From Candidatus Epulonipiscium fishelsonii (GTDB lineage: Bacteria > Bacillota > Clostridia > Lachnospirales > Cellulosilyticaceae), in the NCBI GenBank assembly GCA_001983455.1, contig LJDB01000043.1, positions 1-64,000 on the forward strand: a stretch of 64,000 nt of DNA. Reading direction: 5' to 3'. Under the pieces are notes generated by a model. It was not told the DNA's origin, searched no databases, and saw nothing but the letters and a program-made list of their open reading frames with translations. Shown here one piece after another: positions 8,212 to 17,333 of the stretch. The translations under genes and the position numbers were made by a program. Position 1 is the first letter of the stretch; every line of letters begins with the position of its first letter.

Positions 8212-8220
8212 TGCTATAAT
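8212..8220 (+). promoter_or_regulatory. Extended -10 promoter of the 53-residue ORF
   Basis: TGC-TATAAT, an extended -10 element, ends 27 bases before the ATG at 8248. A TTGATA at 8185-8190 is too far upstream (24 bp) to be a normal -35. Confidence 0.45.
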
Positions 8221-8247
8221 ATATATTATTATGAAAAGGATACCACA

Positions 8248-8409
8248 ATGAAGAAAACGCCTGCAATCTTAAATCTAGATGAAATTGATGATAATACCAA
8301 AGCAAGAATAGAAATTTATTATAAAGAGTTTAACTTTACTCCAATTGAAATAGCTACTAAACTTGGTGTAAATCTTGAAAATGTAGAGAATATAATTAAC
8401 TATATTTAA
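8248..8409 (+). CDS. Small HTH-like protein, 53 residues
   Basis: Too short for most gene calls but well formed: AAAGGA seven bases before ATG 8248, an extended -10 element upstream, and a hairpin terminator downstream. The sequence from residue about 30 (FTPIEIATKLGVNLENVENI) reads as a helix-turn-helix and is like the C-terminal tails of the two Rpn-type proteins in this window (EEIASKLQISVEEVRDII) and of the protein at 60891. It could be a free-standing regulator or the surviving tail of a lost Rpn-like gene. No family is recognised with certainty. Confidence 0.6.
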   Translation: MKKTPAILNLDEIDDNTKARIEIYYKEFNFTPIEIATKLGVNLENVENIINYI

Positions 8410-8451
8410 ATATACAGCTAGTTTATATTTACTTAGCTATGGGTATATGGT

Positions 8452-8482
8452 AAGAGGGGCAATCAATGGTTGCTCTTTTTAT
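8452..8482 (+). terminator. Terminator after the 53-residue ORF
   Basis: AAGAGGGGCAA pairs with TTGCTCTT around the loop TCAATGG (GG bulge), followed by a TTTTT tail. Confidence 0.7.
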
Positions 8483-8586
8483 ATTTCTCCCACTCATACT
8501 TAAGTTATACAATAAAGTATTGTTAATATGGATAATTGGCAAGACTATTATAAAGGATAGTACCAATTAGAAAGTAGGAAGAAAAT

Positions 8587-9909
8587 TTGAAGAAACATAA
8601 GATAATAGAAGTATTAGAAGGTAGTATAGCGGAAGAGATAGAAATTGAAGCAGGAGATTTTCTTTTAAGCATAAATGATGAAGCTATTCAAGATGTGTTT
8701 GACTATAAATTCTTGTTAGCAGATGAATTTATTGAAGTTTTAATACAAAAACATCATGGAGAAGAATGGCTTCTGGAAATAGATAAAGATTATGAAGATG
8801 ATCTAGGGCTTATTTTTGAGACGGAGCTAATGGATGATCTAATAAGATGTAAAAATAAGTGTAAATTTTGTTTTATTGACCAGCTTCCACCGAATATGAG
8901 AAAAACCGTATATTTTAAAGATGATGATTGGCGAATGTCGTTTTTAAATGGCAATTATATTACGCTTACAAACATGTCTGAGCAAGATTTATATCGCTTA
9001 GAAAAATATCATTTATCTCCTTTAAATATTTCTATCCATGTGACAGATAGTGAAGTACGTAAAGAATTACTAAACAATAATACAGCAGGAGATATAATAC
9101 CACAGCTAAAAAGATTAATAGAGGCTGGCATAGAAATAAACGGGCAAATTGTATTATGTAAAGGAATAAATGATGGTGAGCTTTTAGATAAGACTATTAG
9201 GGATTTAAGTCAATTTATACCACATATTTTATCTTTAACAATTGTCCCTGTCGGGATTTCAAAATTTAGACAAAATTTAACTAAGCTAGAAGCATTTGAC
9301 AAAAAATCTGCAAAAATTGTGGTTGAAATAGTGGAAAAATGGCAAGACTATTATTTAAAGAAGATGGGGACACGATTTGTTTTTGTAGCGGATGAATTTT
9401 ATATATTAAGTGAAAAAGACCCCCTTAAGTATGAAGAGTATGAAGGTTTTCATGTTCTTGATAATGGAGTTGGGATGATTACGAAGTTTAGATATGAATT
9501 AATTCAGGCATTAAAAGAATTTTCTCCAAGCTTAATTAAAAAGGAAGTTATAACTGTTACAGGCGTAATTACTAGAGATTTTATGAGCCAAAATATAAAA
9601 TTAGTCAATGAGAAGTTACCTAATATATCTATAAAGGTTTATACTATAATAAATGAATTCTTTGGTGAAAATATCACAGTAACAGGATTGTTAACTGGAC
9701 AAGATATTATTAACCAACTTAAAGACAAAAATATTAAAGATAAAACCATGTTGCTTCCTGCTAATATGTTAAAATCGGTTAGTAAAGTGTTTTTAGATGA
9801 TTATACTGTTGACGATATTGAAAGAGAATTGCAATGCAAAGTAGTAGTGGTATCTAACGAAGGAAAAGAATGGTTGGATGCTATATTAAGTACAGAGGAG
9901 AAAATTTAA
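8587..9909 (+). CDS. DUF512 radical-SAM-like iron-sulfur protein with PDZ-like N-terminus
   Basis: 440 residues, TTG start at 8587 with AGGAAG five bases upstream. Residues 1-65 form a PDZ-like module ([25 protein letters not shown]). The cluster motif [14 protein letters not shown] is a C-x3-C-x2-C radical-SAM-type site, and [10 protein letters not shown] and ISIHVTD fit the DUF512 family. This protein is commonly encoded directly before der in clostridia, as here, where its stop overlaps the der start (TAATG). The biochemical role of the family is not settled. Confidence 0.85.
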   Translation: MKKHKIIEVLEGSIAEEIEIEAGDFLLSINDEAIQDVFDYKFLLADEFIEVLIQKHHGEEWLLEIDKDYEDDLGLIFETELMDDLIRCKNKCKFCFIDQLPPNMRKTVYFKDDDWRMSFLNGNYITLTNMSEQDLYRLEKYHLSPLNISIHVTDSEVRKELLNNNTAGDIIPQLKRLIEAGIEINGQIVLCKGINDGELLDKTIRDLSQFIPHILSLTIVPVGISKFRQNLTKLEAFDKKSAKIVVEIVEKWQDYYLKKMGTRFVFVADEFYILSEKDPLKYEEYEGFHVLDNGVGMITKFRYELIQALKEFSPSLIKKEVITVTGVITRDFMSQNIKLVNEKLPNISIKVYTIINEFFGENITVTGLLTGQDIINQLKDKNIKDKTMLLPANMLKSVSKVFLDDYTVDDIERELQCKVVVVSNEGKEWLDAILSTEEKI

Positions 9910-11231
9910 TGAAACCAGTTGTAGCAATAATAGGAAGACCTAATGTAGGTAAATCTACATTATTTAATAGATTAGCAAAGTCTAGGATATCTATAGTGGA
10001 TGATACTCCAGGAGTTACACGAGATAGAATTTATGCAAATGTAGAATGGCTAAACTATGAATTTACAATGATAGATACAGGTGGAATTGAGCCTGAAAGC
10101 ACCGATGTAATATTATCACAAATGAGAAGACAGGCGGAGCTTGCAATTGAAGCAGCAAACGTAATAGTGTTTCTGGTAGACGTAAAAGCTGGTGTAACTG
10201 ATGCAGACTATCATGTTGCAAATATGTTGCGAAAAAGCAAAAAGCCTGTTGTATTGGTAGTGAATAAAGTTGACAATATGGATAAACAAGACTTTGGAGT
10301 GTATGAGTTTTATAATCTAGGATTGGGAGAACCCATACCAATTTCAGCTTCACAACCATTAAATCTAGGTGATATGCTAGACGAAATTGTAAGTCATTTT
10401 GATAAATCTATTGTATACGAAGAAGATGAAGATACTATTAAAGTAGCTATTATAGGGAAACCTAATGTAGGAAAATCTTCTTTAGTAAATAAAATTGTTG
10501 GAGAGGAACGAGTAATTGTTAGTGAAATAGCGGGTACCACTAGGGACTCTGTTGACACGGATGTTGAGATTGATGGGCAAAAATATACTTTGATTGATAC
10601 TGCAGGATTACGCAAAAGAAAGAAAGTAAATGAAGACATTGAAAAGTATAGTGTTATAAGAACTGTTTCTGCAATAGAACGTTCGGATATTGTTTTAATT
10701 ATGGTTGATGCACAAGAAGGTATTACAGAACAAGATACCAAAATTGCAGGTATGGCTCATGATGCTGGAAAAGGTTGTCTTATTGTTGTAAATAAATGGG
10801 ATGCTATCGAAAAAGACGATAAGACTATGAATAAGTATATGAAAGATATTTCTAATGACCTTGCTTATATGAAATATGCTCCAGCTATATGTGTATCTGC
10901 TCTAACTGGACAACGAGTTCATAAGATGTTTGAACTTATATACATGATAAGCCAGAACCAAAATTTAAGGGTTAGTACGGGAGTCTTAAATGATGTTATT
11001 TATGAGGCACTTGCTATGAACCAACCACCTTCAGACAAAGGAAAAGCACTTAAAGTTTACTATGCAACTCAAGTTAGTGTGAAACCACCTACATTTATTA
11101 TATTTGTAAACTATAAAGAACTAATGCATTTTTCATATTTAAGATATATAGAAAATCAAATTAGAGAAGCATTTGGCTTTAAAGGAACACCAATTCATTT
11201 TATGATTAGGGAGAAGAAAGGGAAGGAATAA
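9909..11231 (+). CDS. der: Ribosome-assembly GTPase Der (EngA)
   Basis: 440 residues. The start is ATG 9909, with GAGGAG upstream; the open frame extends back to 9870 but lacks a ribosome site there. Two tandem G domains are clear: first [17 protein letters not shown] and NKVD; second [20 protein letters not shown] and NKWD. A C-terminal KH-like domain ends in [16 protein letters not shown]. Der acts in 50S subunit assembly. Length and architecture are normal. It is cotranscribed with the DUF512 gene and plsY (2-base gap). Confidence 0.97.
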   Translation: MKPVVAIIGRPNVGKSTLFNRLAKSRISIVDDTPGVTRDRIYANVEWLNYEFTMIDTGGIEPESTDVILSQMRRQAELAIEAANVIVFLVDVKAGVTDADYHVANMLRKSKKPVVLVVNKVDNMDKQDFGVYEFYNLGLGEPIPISASQPLNLGDMLDEIVSHFDKSIVYEEDEDTIKVAIIGKPNVGKSSLVNKIVGEERVIVSEIAGTTRDSVDTDVEIDGQKYTLIDTAGLRKRKKVNEDIEKYSVIRTVSAIERSDIVLIMVDAQEGITEQDTKIAGMAHDAGKGCLIVVNKWDAIEKDDKTMNKYMKDISNDLAYMKYAPAICVSALTGQRVHKMFELIYMISQNQNLRVSTGVLNDVIYEALAMNQPPSDKGKALKVYYATQVSVKPPTFIIFVNYKELMHFSYLRYIENQIREAFGFKGTPIHFMIREKKGKE

Positions 11232-11233
11232 TT

Positions 11234-11842
11234 ATGTACAGAATAATATCACTTCTATTAGGTTACTTGTTTGGAGGAATACAAACAGCAGTAATGTATT
11301 CCAAATTAAAAGGTGTAGACATACGCAACGAAGGTAGTGGCAACCCAGGAACAACTAATGTTTGGCGAGTGCTGGGAAAAGAAGCAGGAATTACGGTTTT
11401 TTTAGGTGAATTAGCAAAATCTATGATACCTGTTATGACTTCAAAGCTTTTGTTTAAGAAAAATAAAGTTATAGCAGCTTTATATACAACTATTGGAACG
11501 ATATTAGGACATAGTTATCCGTTATATTCAAAATTTAAAGGAGGAAAAGGCGTAGCTGTTACGGTTGGTAGCATCTATATGGTTAACTTTCCTCTTGGAA
11601 TGATTACAAGCGTACTATTTTTTACCAGTCTAGCTATAACTAGAATGGTATCATTTAGTTCGATGGTCATGACTGGCAGTATACCTTTTTTATTAGCTAA
11701 GTTTTTTAAAGGTAAGCCTTATACTAAGGAAGCAGTAACATTAGGGACATTAGTTTCTTTAATAACTTCCTACAGACATGAAGCTAATATAAAAAGAATT
11801 ATAGCTGGCACTGAACCAAAGTTAAAAAAGAAATTAAAATAG
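11234..11842 (+). CDS. plsY: Acyl-phosphate:glycerol-3-phosphate acyltransferase PlsY
   Basis: 202 residues, polytopic membrane protein. The three family signatures are present: GSGNPGTTNVWRVLGKEAG (phosphate binding), the region around GHSYPLYSKFKGGKGVAV, and the C-terminal TSYRHEANIKRI. PlsY transfers an acyl chain from acyl-phosphate to the sn-1 position of glycerol-3-phosphate, the first step of phospholipid synthesis in most Gram-positives. It follows der after a two-base gap, a frequent clostridial arrangement. Confidence 0.95.
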   Translation: MYRIISLLLGYLFGGIQTAVMYSKLKGVDIRNEGSGNPGTTNVWRVLGKEAGITVFLGELAKSMIPVMTSKLLFKKNKVIAALYTTIGTILGHSYPLYSKFKGGKGVAVTVGSIYMVNFPLGMITSVLFFTSLAITRMVSFSSMVMTGSIPFLLAKFFKGKPYTKEAVTLGTLVSLITSYRHEANIKRIIAGTEPKLKKKLK

Positions 11843-11886
11843 GACTCTATAAAATTATCAATAATAGTCATATATTACCTATTTGT

Positions 11887-11915
11887 ACATATATTTAAAA
11901 GTGTACCCATACATT
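11887..11915 (+). promoter_or_regulatory. Candidate SigE-type sporulation promoter of spoIVA
   Basis: CATACATT at 11908-11915 fits the SigE -10 consensus (CATACAnT). ACATATA at 11887-11893, 14 bp upstream, partly fits the -35 (KMATATT). The predicted transcript would begin just before the AAGGAGG at 11926-11932. In Bacillus spoIVA is a SigE gene. Confidence 0.5.
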
Positions 11916-11942
11916 TTAAATTATCAAGGAGGTTTTATAGAT

Positions 11943-13424
11943 ATGGAACATTATGATATATATAGAGATATCTCAGAAAGAACAGATGGTGACATATACT
12001 TGGGAATAGTTGGACCTGTAAGAACAGGCAAATCTACATTTATTAAACGGTTTATGGAGTCATTAGTAATTCCAAACATTCAAAACGAATATAGTAAAGA
12101 GCGTGCTCAAGATGAACTTCCGCAAAGCGGTGGAGGTAGTATAATTACCACTACTGAACCTAAGTTTATCCCAAATGAAGCAGTTAGCATAACAATAGGT
12201 GGAGATTTTGAAGTAAATGTACGCCTTATTGATTGTGTTGGATACGTAATTCCAGACGCAGAAGGATATATGTACAGTGATAACACACCTCGTATGGTAA
12301 AAACTCCTTGGTTTAGTGAGGAAATTCCATTTACTCAAGCAGCAGAAATTGGAACAAAAAAAGTTATAAATGACCATTCAACAATTGGTGTAGTTGTTAC
12401 AACTGATGGAAGTATAACAGGCATTCCACGTAGTAGCTATATAGATGCTGAAGAAAGATCTGTAAACGAACTAAAAAAATTAGGTAAACCTTTTGTTGTG
12501 TTATATAATACAAAAAAACCTTTTGATCCAGACGTTGTTGATGATACAGCTTTACTTTCAGAAAAATATAACGTACCTGTTATTCCTATAGATATTGCTC
12601 AAATGAAAATGGAAGATGTTAACCAAATTTTAGAAAGAGTTTTATATGAGTTTCCACTAAACGAAATCCAGTTCATGCTACCAAAATGGTCAGAAACATT
12701 GGATAATGAACATTGGTTCAAAAAATCTTGGATAAATGCTATTAAAGAATATATCTATCCTTTAGAAAACATTAGACAGGTTAAAGAAACACTCGATAAA
12801 TTTAAAGACTTAGAACATATTAAGAATATTTATCTTGAAAAAATCCAGCTTGGCGATGGAATTTTAAAAGTAGATGTACATACAAACGATGATCTTTTCT
12901 ATAAAATTTTATCGGAAACCACTGGAATGTCAATCAATGATGATCATGAATTGATGGAACTTATTAAAGAGCTTGCAGTAACTAAAAGAGAATATGATAA
13001 AGTTTCAAGTGCATTAGACGATGTAAAACGTAAAGGATATGGTGTTATAAAACCTTTATTAGAAGAATCAACACTGGAACAACCTGAAATAATTAAAAAA
13101 GGAAATAACTTTGGTATAAAACTACGAGCTAGTGCACCAAGTTATCATATTATAAGGGCGGATATTCAAACTGAAGTAGTCCCAACTGTTGGCTCAGATA
13201 AACAAAGCGAAGATTTTATTAATTCTTTAATTAGTATATTTGAAGAAGACCCAGATCAGATCTGGAGCTCACAAATATTTGGCCGTTCAGTTTACTCTAT
13301 GCTTGACGAAGGAATGCAAAGTAAATTGTATCGTATGCCTGAAGATGCACAAGAGAAATTGCAAGAAACATTACAAAAAATTATTAATGAAGGTACAGGC
13401 GGACTTATCTGTATTATCCTATAA
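11943..13424 (+). CDS. spoIVA: Stage IV sporulation protein A, spore-coat morphogenetic ATPase
   Basis: 493 residues from ATG 11943 (ten bases after AAGGAGG), the same size as the Bacillus protein; the upstream extension to 11883 is noncoding leader. The N-terminal ATPase/TRAFAC-like domain has Walker A GPVRTGKST and a DCVGY switch-like segment. The middle and C-terminal regions are typical SpoIVA, ending in NEGTGGLICIIL. SpoIVA polymerises on the forespore surface using ATP and is the base of the coat. Its presence marks the organism as an endospore former or a descendant of one. Confidence 0.96.
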   Translation: MEHYDIYRDISERTDGDIYLGIVGPVRTGKSTFIKRFMESLVIPNIQNEYSKERAQDELPQSGGGSIITTTEPKFIPNEAVSITIGGDFEVNVRLIDCVGYVIPDAEGYMYSDNTPRMVKTPWFSEEIPFTQAAEIGTKKVINDHSTIGVVVTTDGSITGIPRSSYIDAEERSVNELKKLGKPFVVLYNTKKPFDPDVVDDTALLSEKYNVPVIPIDIAQMKMEDVNQILERVLYEFPLNEIQFMLPKWSETLDNEHWFKKSWINAIKEYIYPLENIRQVKETLDKFKDLEHIKNIYLEKIQLGDGILKVDVHTNDDLFYKILSETTGMSINDDHELMELIKELAVTKREYDKVSSALDDVKRKGYGVIKPLLEESTLEQPEIIKKGNNFGIKLRASAPSYHIIRADIQTEVVPTVGSDKQSEDFINSLISIFEEDPDQIWSSQIFGRSVYSMLDEGMQSKLYRMPEDAQEKLQETLQKIINEGTGGLICIIL

Positions 13425-13428
13425 CTTT

Positions 13429-13457
13429 AAAGAGGAGCAAATTTTGCTCCTCTTTTC
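13429..13457 (+). terminator. Strong terminator after spoIVA
   Basis: AAGAGGAGCAAA and TTTGCTCCTCTT form a nearly uninterrupted stem with a very short loop, followed by TTTTCT. Confidence 0.85.
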
Positions 13458-13470
13458 TAGTGGTTTATAA

Positions 13471-13514
13471 ATAACAAATTTAGTCACGTTGTTCCTAAAT
13501 CTGTTATCACGAAC
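13471..13514 (+). repeat. 39-bp palindromic element, copy 1
   Basis: Left arm AACAAATTTAG, loop TCACGTTGTTC, right arm CTAAATCTGTT, ending ATCACG. Same element as at 28724, 45994 and 61890. It lies directly after the spoIVA terminator. Confidence 0.8.
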
Positions 13515-13602
13515 AAATGGTATAAATTTGCATTTTACAATTTAAATATTAGCTTGAAAATATTTGTATTTCATTATACTATATTTACAGGGGGTACATA
13601 AG

Positions 13603-15216
13603 ATGAAAAACAATAAAGAGGCCATTACAAATAAAAATGAGCCTAAAAATACATATAGCTTAGAAAGATATAGACAAATTAAAAAAAGTACTGTTTCACA
13701 ACCAGTACCTAAATCCCAAAAGACAATATCTAAATCCTCTAAAGCATCCAAATCAAAAAATAAAACCTCTAAAAAAAAGAAAGATGATTATAAAAAGAAT
13801 GTAATTATAATTTCAATACTTTTATTGGTAGCTATACTATCTTTAGCAAACATTATATTAACATTTATTAAACCGTCTATTTCTTATCAAACTGTACAAT
13901 ACGGCACTATTGACAATGGAAAAATTCATAAAGGAGTTATTGTAAGAGAAGAAGTTGTTTATAATAGTGAAGCAACTGGAAATATCCACTATATAGTTGG
14001 AGAAGGCCAGAACATTAAAAAGAATAGTGCAGTTAGCATAGTTATGGATCACAATGCTGATAATGGTTTAAAAGAAAACTTAATAGAAATTGATGAAACT
14101 CTTTATGAAGTACAAGAAAAAAGAATGGAAGTATCGGATTATCAACAACATATTTATGCACTGGAAATAGAAATGAATAATTTAATTAATTCATTTTATA
14201 ATAGTTCTAATAAAGCTACAGTGTATGATTTTAGGCATTCAATAGATGATCTTTTAAAAGATAGAACTACTATATATGCTGAGGATAACACAAAATTTCC
14301 AACTTTGCATGAAGATAGACAAAGCTTAGTAAATCAGTTACAAATTTATCAAACCCCAATTTTATCAAATGAGGCAGGCATTGTATCTTATAAAATAGAT
14401 GGACAAGAAGATTTAACAACAAATATCTCATATAACTTATATGAAGAAATTTTGCTGAATGAAACTATACCTCAAAAATCTGTAGCGGAAGCAATAGTAA
14501 ATACTCCTATATTTAAAATTATAACAGATTACACTTGGCAAATTGTTACTTATTTAGATATAGAAGAAGCTAACCAATTTAAGCAAGGACAAACGTATTC
14601 TTTGAGTATAAAAGAAGAACAGGATGAAACTGTTTTAAAAACAAAGATTATAGAAAAGACACAAGAAGGAGATAAAGTTAAGTTAGTACTTAATTTGAAC
14701 GAATATCTATCAAACTTCTTATCATCCCGAGTTTTAAACTTTTCTTTGGGTGATACCAAGGCAACAGGTTTAAAAATACCCCTAAAATCTTTAGTGGAAA
14801 AAAATGTATTAAAAATTCCAAGAGAGTTTTTAGTTATAAACGGAAATCAATATGGAGTTTTAAAGGCTGATACAGAGAAATTTGAACCAGTAGATATTCA
14901 AATTAATGGAACAGATTATGTATATATTGTTCAAGATATAACTAGAAAAGATAGTGTTCAATTAAATGATAGTATTATCTCAAAAGAAGGAAATACTTTT
15001 AAAGTAGAAGAGTTTGATATAGTTCAAGGAGTTTATGTTATAAATAGTAGATTTGCTGATTTTAAAAAGGTAAATGTACTATTAAAAAATGAAGACTATG
15101 CAATTTTGTCTACAGATAGTGAAACGGATTTAAAAGAAATGGACCAGATAATATCAAATCCAAAAGGAATAGATGAAAATCAATTACTAAAAAATATGGA
15201 TATAAAAAATGAATAA
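13603..15216 (+). CDS. HlyD-family membrane-fusion/adaptor-like protein
   Basis: 537 residues. ATG 13603 follows GGGGG by eight bases; the frame upstream to 13564 overlaps the promoter region (TTGAAA at 13554 and TATACT at 13575, 15 bp apart). A lysine/serine-rich cytoplasmic tail of about 65 residues precedes one membrane helix (VIIISILLLVAILSLANIIL). Outside it lie a biotinyl-lipoyl-like half motif (VREEVVYNSEATGNIHYIV), a coiled coil near residues 150-200 and the returning beta-barrel domain. This is the HlyD-like protein often found before the sepF cluster in clostridia. No transporter partner is adjacent, and its substrate is unknown. Confidence 0.75.
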   Translation: MKNNKEAITNKNEPKNTYSLERYRQIKKSTVSQPVPKSQKTISKSSKASKSKNKTSKKKKDDYKKNVIIISILLLVAILSLANIILTFIKPSISYQTVQYGTIDNGKIHKGVIVREEVVYNSEATGNIHYIVGEGQNIKKNSAVSIVMDHNADNGLKENLIEIDETLYEVQEKRMEVSDYQQHIYALEIEMNNLINSFYNSSNKATVYDFRHSIDDLLKDRTTIYAEDNTKFPTLHEDRQSLVNQLQIYQTPILSNEAGIVSYKIDGQEDLTTNISYNLYEEILLNETIPQKSVAEAIVNTPIFKIITDYTWQIVTYLDIEEANQFKQGQTYSLSIKEEQDETVLKTKIIEKTQEGDKVKLVLNLNEYLSNFLSSRVLNFSLGDTKATGLKIPLKSLVEKNVLKIPREFLVINGNQYGVLKADTEKFEPVDIQINGTDYVYIVQDITRKDSVQLNDSIISKEGNTFKVEEFDIVQGVYVINSRFADFKKVNVLLKNEDYAILSTDSETDLKEMDQIISNPKGIDENQLLKNMDIKNE

Positions 15217-15291
15217 GTTATGTATTAGAAATTAGAATTTTAAGATATAATAAAGATCTGAAATAGATAGAAAAGGTGGACGTTATTTAAT

Positions 15292-15936
15292 ATGATAGAA
15301 CTATCTGAAATTAAAATGGTACAAATGCTTGATTGGATTTACCAGCAATCAAATCCAAGTGCACGCAAATTGGCAGAAGAGTATTCAAATAAATATACAC
15401 AGAAAGAAATAGCTATTGATAAACTAATTTTTGCTCAGACTACAAAGTGTTCTGCAAATGGCTTTATAACAGGATTGGGAGGGATTGCCACTTGTGCTAT
15501 ATCAATTCCAGCCAACATTTCTAGTGTTCTATATATGCAGTTAACAATGATTAAAGCTATAGCAATATTGAGAGAGTATGATTTAGAAGATGATGAGGTT
15601 AAATCTTTAGTATATGTTAGCTTACTCGGAACAGGTGCAAGTAATTTTTTATTAAAAGAAGTAGGAATTGAAATTGGGAAGAAAATGGCAACAAACTTTA
15701 TAAAAACTAAAATAAAGGGATATACACTTACTAAAATCAATAGAGCTGTTGGATTTAAATTGGTCACTAAGTTTGGTGAAAAGGGAGTAATTAATTTAGG
15801 AAAATTAGTACCAGTCGCTGGAGGTGGTATTGCTGCAACGATAGATGCAGTTTCAGCAATAGCTGTTGCAAAAGCTAGTAAAAATATTTTCTGTATAAAG
15901 ATCGATGACTATAACTTAGCAGATGATAGTTATTGA
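15292..15936 (+). CDS. EcsC-family protein
   Basis: 214 residues. Hydrophobic glycine-rich segments (TGLGGIATCAISIPANIS, GKLVPVAGGGIAATIDAV) and LREYDLEDDEVKSLVYVSLL match the EcsC family (named after Bacillus EcsC; function poorly known). It occupies the place where yggS/ylmE normally sits ahead of sepF. AAGGTGG lies about 12 bases before the ATG. It is followed by a gap containing its own region's new promoter for sepF, so it is probably a separate transcript or the end of the HlyD one. Confidence 0.7.
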   Translation: MIELSEIKMVQMLDWIYQQSNPSARKLAEEYSNKYTQKEIAIDKLIFAQTTKCSANGFITGLGGIATCAISIPANISSVLYMQLTMIKAIAILREYDLEDDEVKSLVYVSLLGTGASNFLLKEVGIEIGKKMATNFIKTKIKGYTLTKINRAVGFKLVTKFGEKGVINLGKLVPVAGGGIAATIDAVSAIAVAKASKNIFCIKIDDYNLADDSY

Positions 15937-15992
15937 AGAGAAAATTTTATATAATTAGTCTACATAACATATGAAAATACTTAACTTAATTA

Positions 15993-16021
15993 TTGACAAA
16001 AAGCTCTAAAAATTAGATAAT
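15993..16021 (+). promoter_or_regulatory. SigA-type promoter of the sepF-ylmH-divIVA operon
   Basis: TTGACA at 15993-15998 is exactly 17 bp from GATAAT at 16016-16021. Confidence 0.8.
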
Positions 16022-16042
16022 ATATATGTGATAAATTTTTAT

Positions 16043-16066
16043 AAAGTGATTGATATCAATCACTTT
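16043..16066. promoter_or_regulatory. Perfect 24-bp palindrome in the sepF leader
   Basis: AAAGTGATTGAT followed by its exact reverse complement ATCAATCACTTT, centred about 33 bp downstream of the -10 box and just before the GAGGGGG of sepF. It is either a dimeric repressor operator or a hairpin with a short T-rich tail (TTATT). Confidence 0.7.
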
Positions 16067-16086
16067 TATTACGAGGGGGAAAAAGA

Positions 16087-16527
16087 GTGAAGGTAATGAC
16101 AAGGCTGAAGGACATGCTTTTATTAAATGAAGAATATGACGAAGAAGAGAATGAGATTATGGAAGAAAATAAAGTTGAAATAAGATCACAGGCAGTTTCA
16201 CCGCCGCCAATAATGCCCGTTCCATCAAATATACAAAATAATAGAGTGGTACCTTTTACATCAAAATATTCAGCTCAAAAACAAGAGCTTTTAAATATTA
16301 CTATGGCATCATATGCTACAACAGGCGACGTTGCAAATTATATAAAAGAAAAAAAATCAATTGTTGTTAACATGCAGAATTTACAATTTCATGAAGTCCA
16401 AAGAGCTTTAGATTACCTTTCGGGAGCAACTGATGCACTTGAAGGAACGGTAGAAAAAGTAGCGGAAAATATTTATATTTTCGCACCAGAGAATGTTCAT
16501 CTAAAAACTGAACAAGACTTTGAATAA
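16087..16527 (+). CDS. sepF: Cell-division protein SepF
   Basis: 146 residues from GTG 16087, seven bases after CGAGGGGG; an ATG at 16096 is too far from the ribosome site. The N-terminus (MTRLKDMLLL after the first three residues) is the amphipathic membrane-binding helix. A proline-rich linker follows. The C-terminal domain (VVNMQNLQFHEVQRALDYLS, GATDALEG) is the FtsZ-binding SepF/DUF552 fold. SepF rings anchor FtsZ at midcell. First gene of an operon with ylmH and divIVA; ylmG, usually next, is missing. Confidence 0.93.
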   Translation: MKVMTRLKDMLLLNEEYDEEENEIMEENKVEIRSQAVSPPPIMPVPSNIQNNRVVPFTSKYSAQKQELLNITMASYATTGDVANYIKEKKSIVVNMQNLQFHEVQRALDYLSGATDALEGTVEKVAENIYIFAPENVHLKTEQDFE

Positions 16528-16544
16528 AAGCAGGAAAATTTTAT

Positions 16545-17321
16545 ATGAATATAAGTTGGACAAATATTACTAATCCAGAAGAAAAAGCTTTATTAAAAAT
16601 AATATATGAATACAATAATAAATTTGAGCAATACAATAGAGAATTATATACAGATTTTTATGATAATTATTGGGCAAAAGAGGTTCTAAGTAAATATATT
16701 GGACCATATTATAATAATAGCATTAGTTTTATTGGGGGTTATCAGTTTGCAACAAGACAAATGGTAGCATTTCTGCCATTTGAAAAACCATTTAATGTAC
16801 CAATTTCTATTCTAAAAGTAGAAATTAAAATGAAAATATCGGAGCCACTTACACATCGTGATTTCCTAGGCTCTCTTTTAGGGTTAGGCATTGAAAGAAA
16901 AAAAATAGGTGATATAATTGTAAAACCATTTGGAGCATATATTTTTGTTCATAAAGACATAAATGAGTTTATAAAATGGAATCTAATTAAAATTTCAAAA
17001 CATACTAAGATTGAGATTACGGAGATTAAAGAGCAGGATTTGGAATTAGAAGAACCTAAATTTAAAGAAATAAACGGAACCGTATCTTCTTTAAGAGTAG
17101 ATGCAATTTTTAGCTTAGGTTTTAAAATTTCAAGAACAACAGTAAACAAGTTATTGCAGCAAGATAAAGGCAAATGTAATGGTGTTTTAGTAAAAGCTTC
17201 TTCATTGATGAAAGAAGGCGATGTAGGTTCATTAAGAGGATATGGTAAAATAAGATTACAAGCTATTTCAGGTAAAACAAAAAAAGATAGAACTCATGTT
17301 ACTTTACAAAAATATATGTAG
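16545..17321 (+). CDS. ylmH: YlmH-type S4 RNA-binding protein
   Basis: 258 residues. The N-terminal domain (FIGGYQFATRQMVAFLPF, HRDFLGSLLGLGIERKKIGD) and the C-terminal S4 domain (VSSLRVDAIFSLGFKISR, GDVGSLRGYGKIRL) give the YlmH architecture. YlmH homologues bind RNA, and Bacillus YlmH has been linked to rescue of stalled ribosomes. It lies 17 bases after sepF and 12 before divIVA. Confidence 0.9.
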   Translation: MNISWTNITNPEEKALLKIIYEYNNKFEQYNRELYTDFYDNYWAKEVLSKYIGPYYNNSISFIGGYQFATRQMVAFLPFEKPFNVPISILKVEIKMKISEPLTHRDFLGSLLGLGIERKKIGDIIVKPFGAYIFVHKDINEFIKWNLIKISKHTKIEITEIKEQDLELEEPKFKEINGTVSSLRVDAIFSLGFKISRTTVNKLLQQDKGKCNGVLVKASSLMKEGDVGSLRGYGKIRLQAISGKTKKDRTHVTLQKYM

Positions 17322-17333
17322 GAGGGATAAAGA

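Noticed and set aside
10063-10741. Long minus-strand open frames inside der
   Set aside because: They lie opposite a well-conserved gene, have no ribosome sites and resemble no family.
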